Positions 24,040 to 30,981 of a stretch of 64,000 bases of DNA are shown one piece after another. The DNA lies in the NCBI RefSeq assembly GCF_008905045.1, contig NZ_VWMY01000047.1:23410-87409 (forward strand). The letters are read 5' to 3'. This DNA comes from Streptomyces albicerus. Its GTDB lineage: Bacteria; Actinomycetota; Actinomycetes; Streptomycetales; Streptomycetaceae. The stretch's first letter is position 1, and the number at the start of each line of letters is the position of its first letter. The translations under genes and the position numbers were made by a program. The notes beneath the pieces were generated by a model. It saw nothing but the letters and a program-made list of their open reading frames with translations. It made no database searches and was not told where the DNA came from.

Positions 24040-24240
24040 GTCCTGTCGTCAATCTCCCGCCTGCCCCGCGACGCCATGCACGCACTCTCGCCGCACCGGG
24101 CACAGACCCAAGTACGGTCCAGTACGAGGGCCTGCGCCCGGCACTCCCCCAGCCTTCGGCCGGGGGGACCCCCAGAGCACGCACCTGACGCCGCGGGGCC
24201 CGCCCTCCGGGCGGACGACGGGAGATTGACGACAGGACCT
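24038..24240. mobile_element. 203-bp MITE-like element with 22-bp perfect terminal inverted repeats
   Basis: Positions 24038-24059 (AGGTCCTGTCGTCAATCTCC plus CG) are exactly complementary to 24219-24240. The interior has no convincing ORF and contains a copy of another interspersed palindrome at 24145-24174. Size, perfect ends and lack of coding capacity fit a non-autonomous transposable element; the parent insertion sequence is not in the window. The left end shares the last two bases of the fadH TAG stop. No target-site duplication is evident. Confidence 0.75.
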
Positions 24241-24272
24241 GGAGGCGCACGGCCCGTCCCTAGGATGACTCC

Positions 24273-24827
24273 ATGTCACTCCCGCACGCGATCCTCACCG
24301 CCCTGCTCGAAAAGCCGTCGTCGGGGCTTGAGCTGACCCGGCGTTTCGACAAGTCGATCGGCTACTTCTGGTCGGCGACGCATCAGCAGATCTATCGCGA
24401 GCTGGGAAAACTGGAGACCGAGGGCTACATCAGGGCCCTGCCGTCGCAGCAGCCGACCCGCGGGCAGAAGAAGCGGTACGAGGTCCTGTCCGCGGGCCGC
24501 GCCGAACTGGCCAGGTGGACCGCCGCCTCCCAGGACCCGAAGCCCCTGCGTGACACGCTGCTGCTGCGGCTGCGGGCCGCGGCGGTGGTCGGCACCGCGG
24601 GCATCGAGGCGGATCTGCGCCGCCATCTCGACCTGCACCGGCGGCAGTTGGCCGAGTACGAGGAGATCCAGGAGCGCGACTTCCCGCCCGGCAAGGACGC
24701 GCCGCAGGACCGCCTCCAGCACCTGATCCTGCGCGCCGGAATCGACTTGGAGACCTTCTGGACGGGCTGGCTGACACATGCGCTGGAGGAGTTCGAGCGG
24801 TTGCCCGTGACGGACCCGGCCACGTGA
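24273..24827 (+). CDS. PadR-family transcriptional regulator
   Basis: A 184-residue regulator. The N-terminal winged helix is AILTALLEKPSSGLELTRRFDKSIGYFWSATHQQIYRELGKLETEGYI, with the PadR hallmark of Tyr and Trp around the recognition helix. A C-terminal helical dimerisation domain follows (DLHRRQLAEYEEIQERDF). PadR proteins sense phenolics or xenobiotics. It follows fadH in the same direction but is separated from it by the MITE-like element. A strong bidirectional terminator follows at 24851. Confidence 0.9.
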   Translation: MSLPHAILTALLEKPSSGLELTRRFDKSIGYFWSATHQQIYRELGKLETEGYIRALPSQQPTRGQKKRYEVLSAGRAELARWTAASQDPKPLRDTLLLRLRAAAVVGTAGIEADLRRHLDLHRRQLAEYEEIQERDFPPGKDAPQDRLQHLILRAGIDLETFWTGWLTHALEEFERLPVTDPAT

Positions 24828-24850
24828 CGGACTGAGCTGTTGCAGGACGG

Positions 24851-24888
24851 CGGCCCGGCACCCCGACTTCGGCCGGGGTGCCGGGCCG
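24851..24888. terminator. Bidirectional terminator hairpin between convergent genes
   Basis: CGGCCCGGCACCCC (24851-24864) pairs perfectly with GGGGTGCCGGGCCG (24875-24888) around a 10-base loop. It sits between the convergent PadR gene and the secreted-protein gene ending at 24898. Confidence 0.85.
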
Positions 24889-24897
24889 TCGCCGTGT

Positions 24898-25461
24898 TCA
24901 CAGCCGGTGCGGCTTGGAGCGGCGGCGCAGGACCCAGACCGTGGCTCCGACACCCGCCGTCACCAGGACGCCGCCCACCGCGTAGGTGACGGGGCCGTAG
25001 TCCTTCGTGGCGCCGCCCATACCGCCCATGACCCCGCGCGTCGGCGACGGCGACGGTGAGGGCGAGGGTGACACCGTCGCGGAGATCGTGGGGCTCGAGA
25101 CCGGGGAGACGGTGACGGACTGGGTGCCCGCAGTCGTGCCGTCGGCGCAGACCACGATGACCGTGTAGGTGCCGGCGGTGACGTTCGACCATGCGGCCGA
25201 CTGACTGCCGCTGGTCCCGGACAAGGCTGCCTGGCGCCCCTGTGCGAAGTTCACCTGACCGCTGGAGAGCAGTGAGGCATTCCCCATGGAGCCACTGGCT
25301 CTGGTGGAGCAGTCGGTGGTGGTCACCTGCACCGTCGATCCACTGGTGGTCACATTGATTCCCGTGCTCACCGCGGCGGCGGCCCCGGCGGTCAGGGCCA
25401 GCGGCAGCGCGGCGGCCGCCACGGTCAGCCCGGAGCGGACGAGCATCTGAGTAGTACGCAT
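24898..25461 (-). CDS. Secreted, C-terminally membrane-anchored protein of unknown function
   Basis: A 187-residue protein with a Sec signal peptide (LTVAAAALPLALTAGAAAAV), a Ser/Thr/Gly-rich extracellular region of about 90 residues with two cysteines, a PSPSPSPSPT linker, and a C-terminal helix (YAVGGVLVTAGVGATVWVL) followed by RRRSKPHRL. The stalk-helix-basic-tail plan resembles a cell-wall-spanning surface protein, but no LPXTG sortase motif is present. GGAGGG precedes ATG 25461. No family was recognised. Confidence 0.75.
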   Translation of the reverse strand: MRTTQMLVRSGLTVAAAALPLALTAGAAAAVSTGINVTTSGSTVQVTTTDCSTRASGSMGNASLLSSGQVNFAQGRQAALSGTSGSQSAAWSNVTAGTYTVIVVCADGTTAGTQSVTVSPVSSPTISATVSPSPSPSPSPTRGVMGGMGGATKDYGPVTYAVGGVLVTAGVGATVWVLRRRSKPHRL

Positions 25462-25664
25462 TGGACTGCCCTCCGGCGGCACGGTTGGCGGGACATCCCA
25501 TGCGCCGCCGAGGATTGGGAACGTCCGTGCTGCTCTGGGACCGAGCCAATGTGACGGTCACCGGTTCCGCATGCGGGCCGGGACCGGGCAGGTGACGAAT
25601 TCCTCCATCCGGCCGACCGCCGATGGCGTGTCACCGGCGTCGGCGGTCACCTCGCGGCGGCCGG

Positions 25665-26603
25665 TCACCAGGTGCGGCCGGCCGCCAGGAGCCGCTCCCG
25701 GACGAGCGCGACGTGCGGGTTGTCCGACACCCCTGGGCGCTGCGTCAGATAGGCGGTGTTGATCGGCGGGTCCTCCGGGGCCAGAAGAGGGACCAGCGCG
25801 CCGGAGGCCAGCTCGTCGAGGCACAGATAGCGGGGGAGTACCGAGATCCCGCCGCCGGCGACCACCGCCGCGAGGACGCCGCGCAGATCCGGCACCGTGA
25901 TTGCGGCCTGACCGGTCAGCCGTACGCCGAAGACGTGCCGCCAGTAGCGCCGCGCGATGGGCAGATCCTCGGCGTACGAGATCAGCGGCACCCCGCGCAG
26001 CGCGGCGGGCCCCTCGGCGGCGACCCGGTCCGGGCCGATCCGCTCGGCCCACGCGGGCGCGGCGACGAGGACGAACTCCTCGTCCGCCAGCGGCAGCGCG
26101 CTCAGCGTGCGGCCGCGCGGCCGTGACGTGGCGATCACCAGGTCGAAGCGGCCTCCCCGCAGCCCCTCCAACAGGCCGTCGGTCAGCCCGGTGGTCACCC
26201 GCAGCCGCACCCCCTGGCCGGTCAGCGGGGCGAGGGCGGGCAGCACCCGCGTGCACAGCAGCTCCGCCGGACCCGCCACATGGACCGGATCCGGCACCAG
26301 GTCCGCCCCGAACCCGCCGCGGTCCGTGACCGTCGCGAGCGCGTCCAGCGGCTCCGCGACCTGCGCGGCCAGCTCGTCCGCGACCGAGGTCGACACCACG
26401 CCCCGCGGCCGCCGCTCGAACAGCTCCCGCCCCAACTGGTCCTCCAGGGACCGGATCTGCGTCGTCACCGTCGGCTGCGACAGCCCGAGCAGCCGCGCCG
26501 CCGCCGTGAACGAGCCGGCCCGGTGCACGGCGAGGAACGTCCGGAGCAGCGAGATGTCGAGCGGCGCGGTGGACGTGGTGCCATTGGATTCCCTATGGGT
26601 CAT
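25665..26603 (-). CDS. LysR-family transcriptional regulator
   Basis: A 312-residue protein. The LysR helix-turn-helix is LDISLLRTFLAVHRAGSFTAAARLLGLSQPTVTTQIRSLEDQLGRELFER, and the C-terminal periplasmic-binding-protein-like effector domain contains GLLEGLRGGRFDLVIATSRP. No divergent partner gene exists; the upstream neighbour is transcribed in the same direction and ends 62 bases before. The short upstream gap contains CCCTATGGGTC and CCCCTATGGTC, a possible pair of half-sites. The target genes are therefore unclear. Confidence 0.92.
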   Translation of the reverse strand: MTHRESNGTTSTAPLDISLLRTFLAVHRAGSFTAAARLLGLSQPTVTTQIRSLEDQLGRELFERRPRGVVSTSVADELAAQVAEPLDALATVTDRGGFGADLVPDPVHVAGPAELLCTRVLPALAPLTGQGVRLRVTTGLTDGLLEGLRGGRFDLVIATSRPRGRTLSALPLADEEFVLVAAPAWAERIGPDRVAAEGPAALRGVPLISYAEDLPIARRYWRHVFGVRLTGQAAITVPDLRGVLAAVVAGGGISVLPRYLCLDELASGALVPLLAPEDPPINTAYLTQRPGVSDNPHVALVRERLLAAGRTW

Positions 26604-26664
26604 ACGAGGAATCCTAGGCTTCCCCTATGGTCTGTTTGCTCCTGCCGTGGCCGGGCCGTCCCGT

Positions 26665-27678
26665 CTACGGGGGCGCCGCACCCGTCGTCACAGTCCGCTC
26701 CGCCGAGAAGCCGCCCCAGGTCCCGTCCGGCAGCTTCGCCCTGATCCGCACCCGCTGGGTGACCCCGGCCTCCCGCCCCACGTAGAAGCTGTACGTCGCC
26801 TTGTCGCGGGGAGCGGTCCCGCCCCAGACGAGCGAGGTGGCCGGCTTCCGGTCGAGCTGGATCTGGTACTCCGTGATCACGCCGTCGATCATCTCGGCGC
26901 TCGGCGGAACCCAGGACAGGTCGAGGTAGTACGCCCCGTCGGCGCGATGCGTCGTCGCGCGGAAGCCGGTCGGCGCCATGGCTGTGTCCGTGCCCGTGCC
27001 CGGCTCGTCGTCCGAGCCCGCTGCCGTCGTGATCCGTACCGCCTCGCTCGCCGGCGACGCATTGTCCGCCGCGTCGCGTGCCCGGACGGTGAAGGAGTAG
27101 CGCGTGCCCGGCCGCAGCCCGGTGACCACGGTCGCGGTCTGTGCGCCGCCCACACTGTGGATCTTCGTGTCGCCCTGATGGATGTCGTACGAGGCCACAC
27201 CTCGGTCATCCGTGGACCTGGCCCAGGACAGCTGGGCGGCACGGCTCCCGGCGGCCCTGCCGTGCGGGCGCTCCGGGCGGCTCGGAGCCCGGTCGTCGGC
27301 GGCGGTCGCGGCGGACGTCGTGGCCCGCACGCGTTCGCTGGGCGGCCCGAGCCTCCCGTCGGCGTCCCGCGCCCGTACGGAGAAGGCGTAGGTGGTCGAC
27401 GGTTTGAGCCTGGTGACGTCGACCATGTGCTGTGAACCCGGTACGTCCTTCACCTTCGTGGCGCCGCGATACACCTCGTAGTGCGCGACCTCGGGGTCCC
27501 CGGAAACCCGGTTCCACATGACGTGCACGCTGGTCGCGCTGCCCGCGGCCGCCGTGACCCCCGCGGGAGCCGCGGGCAGCCGGCCGCTGCCGCCCGCGTC
27601 CTGCCCGCCCCAGCCGCAGGACACCGTCATGAGCAGCGCGCCGCAGACCGCAGCGGCTCGCAGGAGTACGCGTCGCAC
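26665..27678 (-). CDS. Probable lipoprotein with fibronectin type III domains
   Basis: A 337-residue protein. The signal is VRRVLLRAAAVCGALLMTVSCG, with a lipobox-like cysteine at residue 20. Two clear FN3 domains follow (HVMWNRVSGDPEVAHYEVYRG ... TTYAFSVRARDADG; LSWARSTDDRGVASYDIHQG ... RYSFTVRARDAADNASP) and a third, less typical beta domain (FRATTHRADGAYYLDLSWVPPS). FN3 modules usually space catalytic domains in chitinases and cellulases, but no catalytic or carbohydrate-binding module is attached. GTG 27678 follows GGAGGG. A perfect DasR-like palindrome lies 23 bases upstream, suggesting control with chitin or chitosan genes. Confidence 0.82.
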   Translation of the reverse strand: MRRVLLRAAAVCGALLMTVSCGWGGQDAGGSGRLPAAPAGVTAAAGSATSVHVMWNRVSGDPEVAHYEVYRGATKVKDVPGSQHMVDVTRLKPSTTYAFSVRARDADGRLGPPSERVRATTSAATAADDRAPSRPERPHGRAAGSRAAQLSWARSTDDRGVASYDIHQGDTKIHSVGGAQTATVVTGLRPGTRYSFTVRARDAADNASPASEAVRITTAAGSDDEPGTGTDTAMAPTGFRATTHRADGAYYLDLSWVPPSAEMIDGVITEYQIQLDRKPATSLVWGGTAPRDKATYSFYVGREAGVTQRVRIRAKLPDGTWGGFSAERTVTTGAAPP

Positions 27679-27700
27679 AGCCCTGCCCTCCCTCGACGGG

Positions 27701-27716
27701 ATTGGTCCGGACCAAT
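27701..27716. promoter_or_regulatory. Perfect DasR-like palindrome before the FN3 lipoprotein gene
   Basis: ATTGGTCCGGACCAAT is a perfect 16-bp palindrome whose outer bases match the dre core (TGGTCTAGACCA, with TA replaced by CG). It lies 23 bases upstream of GTG 27678 and about 320 bases before the divergent GH75 chitosanase, so it could overlap the -10/-35 region of the lipoprotein promoter. Confidence 0.6.
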
Positions 27717-28037
27717 ATGACGCCGTCGGCGTGACCACATCAAGAGGGCCGCCGTTCGCAATATCGACCGCACGTTACGTATGCTGATCCTCTTCGCGGC
27801 TGAACTCGGCCTTGTCGCAGGGGAGTTCACGCCGACGGTGCGGAACGCTGTCGTCGCTGATCCCGCGCCGGCGAGGGCGGCCGGGCGGCCGGAGCCAATG
27901 ACGACCCGGCCGCCCGGCCCCCGACGAACCGTCACCGGGCGTGCACCGTACGGACCTCCAACGGTGGCCACATGATCGAGACTCCACCAGATTGGGCTGA
28001 GTGTCCGTCAGTACCGTCCAGGAGAGGGTCTCTTATC

Positions 28038-28739
28038 GTGCGTGTCCAGTCGCTGACGCTGGCCGCGGCCGGCGCTGCCCTGCTCGCCCCCACCACGCTC
28101 CCCGCCGCCGCCCCACCAACCCAGGCCATGCACGAGGCCATGCAGGAGCGTGCGGGGAACGTCCGGGCCGCGGACCTCCTGGCCGCGGTGCGTGACTGCG
28201 CGCCCGTCTCGCGCGGCCGCTACCGCAGCGACGATGGGACGCCCGCGGACATCCCCGTGTGCGGCAAGCGCGGCGCCGTCTACTGGAAGGCCGACATGGA
28301 CATCGACTGCGACGGACAGCCCGGCCGCCACTGCAACGAGTACACCGACGCGCTCTTCTCCGACACCACCGCCTACCAGCAGTCGGACGGGCGTCAGCTG
28401 AGCGCCGAGCGACTGCCGTACGTCGTCGTGCCCGCCCCGAGCCACATCTGGGACCACCGCGAGCACGGCGTCCGGGGCGGCACGGTCGCCGCCGTGATCC
28501 ACCGCGACCGCGTCCAGTACGCGGTCGTCGGCGACATCGGCCCCCACGACATCATCGGCGAGGCGTCGTACGCCACCGCCCGGGCCCTCGGTATCCGCCC
28601 CGACCCGCGCGGCGGCGGGACGCCCTCCGGGGTCACCTACATCCTGTTCAAGGACTCCGGCGCCGCTCCGATCGAGAGCCGCCGGGCGGCCGCCGCTCAA
28701 GGGGAGCGACTGGCCCGGGAGTTCGTCCGGCGGAACTGA
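28038..28739 (+). CDS. Secreted GH75-family chitosanase-like glycoside hydrolase
   Basis: A 233-residue protein with a Sec signal (VRVQSLTLAAAGAALLAPTT). The mature part follows the GH75 pattern: VYWKADMDIDCDGQPG with the catalytic Asp cluster, YVVVPAPS, and YAVVGDIGPHDIIGEASYATARALGI with the second acidic residue. GH75 enzymes hydrolyse chitosan endo-wise. GGAGAGG precedes GTG 28038. The FN3 lipoprotein with a DasR-like operator is transcribed away from the other side of the 360-base gap, and the two may share chitin/chitosan signals. Confidence 0.88.
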   Translation: MRVQSLTLAAAGAALLAPTTLPAAAPPTQAMHEAMQERAGNVRAADLLAAVRDCAPVSRGRYRSDDGTPADIPVCGKRGAVYWKADMDIDCDGQPGRHCNEYTDALFSDTTAYQQSDGRQLSAERLPYVVVPAPSHIWDHREHGVRGGTVAAVIHRDRVQYAVVGDIGPHDIIGEASYATARALGIRPDPRGGGTPSGVTYILFKDSGAAPIESRRAAAAQGERLAREFVRRN

Positions 28740-28767
28740 GCCCGCACCGCAAGCCCCCGGGACCGGG

Positions 28768-29202
28768 TCACACCTTCCGGTAGGTGTACGCCTCCGAAGC
28801 CGCCGCCTCCACCGCTGCCAAGTCCGCCCCCGCGGACGCCGTGACGACCGCCGCCACCGCACCCTCCACGAAAGGCGCGTCCACCAGGCGGGTGCCCGCC
28901 GGGAGTTCGTCGCCCTCGGCCAGCAGGGTCTTCACGGTGAGCACCGCGCTGCCGAGGTCGGTGAGGACGGCCACCCCGGCGCCGCGGTCCACGGAGGCGG
29001 CCGCGGCGGAGATCAACTCGGTGCTGGTGCCGAGACCGCCGCCCTCGATACCACCCGCGGGCGCCACCGGAGCGGTCGTGCCGCCGCCCGCGAGGCCCGT
29101 CGCCAGCTCGGCGACCGAGGCGGCCACCGCCGCGCTGTGCGACACGAGCACGATGCCCACCAGCTTCTTGCCGCCCCCGGCCGCGCTCGGCACATCACTC
29201 AC
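28768..29202 (-). CDS. dhaM: Dihydroxyacetone kinase phosphotransfer subunit DhaM
   Basis: A 144-residue PTS EIIA(Man)-type domain. The N-terminal GIVLVSHSAAVAASVAELA carries the phosphoacceptor His, and DRGAGVAVLTDLGSAVLTVKTLL is the conserved second segment. It relays phosphate from PEP via EI and HPr to ADP bound to DhaL. Only the EIIA domain is present; the HPr and EI-like extensions of E. coli DhaM are missing, as in most Gram-positives. GTG 29202 overlaps the dhaL stop by 8 bases (GTG 29211 is an in-frame alternative), and it is the last gene of dhaKLM. Confidence 0.92.
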   Translation of the reverse strand: MSDVPSAAGGGKKLVGIVLVSHSAAVAASVAELATGLAGGGTTAPVAPAGGIEGGGLGTSTELISAAAASVDRGAGVAVLTDLGSAVLTVKTLLAEGDELPAGTRLVDAPFVEGAVAAVVTASAGADLAAVEAAASEAYTYRKV

Positions 29203-29803
29203 CGGACTCACCGGCCGCCTCCGCGAGCGCCGCGATCAGGAGCGCCGAGGAGGTGGCGCCGGGGTCCTGATGCCCGATGCTGCGCTCGCCCAGATAACTC
29301 GCCCTGCCCTTGCGGGCCTGCAACGGCGTGGTCGCGAGGGCGCCCTCCTCGGCGGCGGCCCGTGCCGCCGCGAAGGAATCACCGAGCGCGTCGACCGCGG
29401 GCACGAGCGCGTCGACCATGGTCTTGTCGCCGGGCGCCGCCCCGCCGAGCTGCATCACCGCGTCCACACCGGCGCGCAGCGCGTCCGTGAGCTCCTGGTC
29501 GCTGACCTCGACCCCGTCGCCGAGCGCCTTGCCGGTGCGGCGCAGCAGCGTCCCGTACAACGGCCCCGACGCACCGCCCACCGTCGAGATCAACTGCCGT
29601 CCTGCGAGCATCAGGACGGCACCGGGCGTGTCCGGCGCCTCCTTCTCCAGCGTGGCCGTCACGGCCGTGAAGCCGCGTTGCAGATTGCTGCCGTGGTCGG
29701 CGTCGCCGATCGGCGAGTCGAGGGCGGTGAGCCGTTCCGCCTCGCGGTCCACGGACGCGGCGGTCGCCGTCATCCAACGGCGGAAGAAGTCGGCGTCGAG
29801 CAC
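29195..29803 (-). CDS. dhaL: Dihydroxyacetone kinase ADP-binding subunit DhaL
   Basis: A 202-residue all-helical nucleotide-binding subunit. IGDADHGSNLQRGF holds the Asp residues that bind Mg-ADP, GGASGPLYGTLLRR is the glycine-rich loop, and GDKTMVDALVPAV follows. In the PTS-dependent system ADP stays bound and is recharged by DhaM, and the phosphate is passed to dihydroxyacetone on DhaK. It lies 36 bases downstream of dhaK and overlaps dhaM. Confidence 0.95.
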   Translation of the reverse strand: MLDADFFRRWMTATAASVDREAERLTALDSPIGDADHGSNLQRGFTAVTATLEKEAPDTPGAVLMLAGRQLISTVGGASGPLYGTLLRRTGKALGDGVEVSDQELTDALRAGVDAVMQLGGAAPGDKTMVDALVPAVDALGDSFAAARAAAEEGALATTPLQARKGRASYLGERSIGHQDPGATSSALLIAALAEAAGESGE

Positions 29804-29839
29804 AGAATCTCCTTGCGTGGTACGGAAGTTGACCTTGTC

Positions 29840-30832
29840 TCACATGCCCCAGCGCAAGCCCGCAGTACGCACCGGCGCGTCCCACAACCGCAACAGGTCC
29901 TCATCGACCTGGCACAGGGTCACCGAGGCGCCGGCCATGTCGAGCGAGGTGACGTAGTTGCCGACGAGCGTGCGCGCCACCGGGACCCCGCGCTCGACGA
30001 GTACCCGCTGCACCTCCGCGTTGAAGCCGTACAGCTCCAGAAGCGGGGTGGCGCCCATGCCGTTCACCAGGACCAGGACGGGGTTGCGGGGGTCCATGTC
30101 CTCCAGGATCGCGTTCACCGAGAAGTCGGCGATCTCCCGCGAGGTCATCATCGCCCGCCGCTCCCGGCCCGGCTCGCCGTGGATCCCGACGCCCAACTCC
30201 AGTTCCCCGGGCGGCAGGTCGAAGGTGGGGCTGCCTTTGGCGGGAGTGGTGCACGCGCTCAGCGCGACACCGAAACTGCGTGCGTTCTCGTTGACCTGCC
30301 GGGCCAGCGCCTCCACCCGCTCCAGCGGCTGGCCCTCCTCGGCCGCCGCGCCGGCGATCTTCTCCACGAACAGGGTCGCTCCGGTACCCCGACGGCCGGC
30401 CGTGTAGAGGCTGTCGGTGACCGCCACGTCGTCGTTGACGAGGACCTTCGCGATCTGGATGCCCTCGTCCTCGGCCAGCTCCGCCGCCATGTCGAAGTTG
30501 AGCACGTCACCGGTGTAGTTCTTCACGATGAAGAGCACCCCGGCGCCGCTGTCCACGGCCGCCGCCGCCCGCACCATCTGGTCCGGCACCGGGCTCGTGA
30601 ACACCTCGCCGGGACAGGCCGCGGACAGCATCCCGGGACCCACGAAACCGCCGTGCAGCGGCTCGTGCCCCGACCCACCGCCCGAGACAAGCCCCACCTT
30701 CCCGTCCACCGGAGCGTCCCGCCGCACGATCACCCGGTTCTCGACATCCACGGTCAGCTCGGGATGAGCGGCCGCCATACCCCGCAGCGCGTCCGCGACC
30801 ACCGTCTCCGCGACGTTGATGAGCATCTTCAT
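29840..30832 (-). CDS. dhaK: Dihydroxyacetone kinase substrate-binding subunit DhaK
   Basis: A 330-residue protein. GLVSGGGSGHEPLHGGFVGPGMLSAACPGEVFTSP is the conserved N-terminal signature; GVALSACTTP and LELGVGIHGEPGRER carry the His that binds dihydroxyacetone as a hemiaminal. ATG 30832 is preceded by AGGAGG. First gene of dhaKLM. The product feeds dihydroxyacetone phosphate into the triose pool, probably from glycerol or formaldehyde-derived dihydroxyacetone. No regulator is adjacent. Confidence 0.95.
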   Translation of the reverse strand: MKMLINVAETVVADALRGMAAAHPELTVDVENRVIVRRDAPVDGKVGLVSGGGSGHEPLHGGFVGPGMLSAACPGEVFTSPVPDQMVRAAAAVDSGAGVLFIVKNYTGDVLNFDMAAELAEDEGIQIAKVLVNDDVAVTDSLYTAGRRGTGATLFVEKIAGAAAEEGQPLERVEALARQVNENARSFGVALSACTTPAKGSPTFDLPPGELELGVGIHGEPGRERRAMMTSREIADFSVNAILEDMDPRNPVLVLVNGMGATPLLELYGFNAEVQRVLVERGVPVARTLVGNYVTSLDMAGASVTLCQVDEDLLRLWDAPVRTAGLRWGM

Positions 30833-30981
30833 GGGAACCTCCTGATGGGACTGGCAGGCAGGGCTGCTGGTGTCTCGGGCCCAGTATCGACGCAAGCCGG
30901 TTCTAGGTCACGAACTGCGGCAGGTTGATCGGGCTCGTCGAGCCTGCCAAGGGCCCCATGGCCGTAGGACCCGATCGGCGT

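Noticed and set aside
27781..27975. A 64-codon frame between the FN3 lipoprotein and chitosanase genes
   Set aside because: Low complexity (Pro/Ala/Arg), no ribosome binding site, and it overlaps the probable promoter region of the chitosanase.
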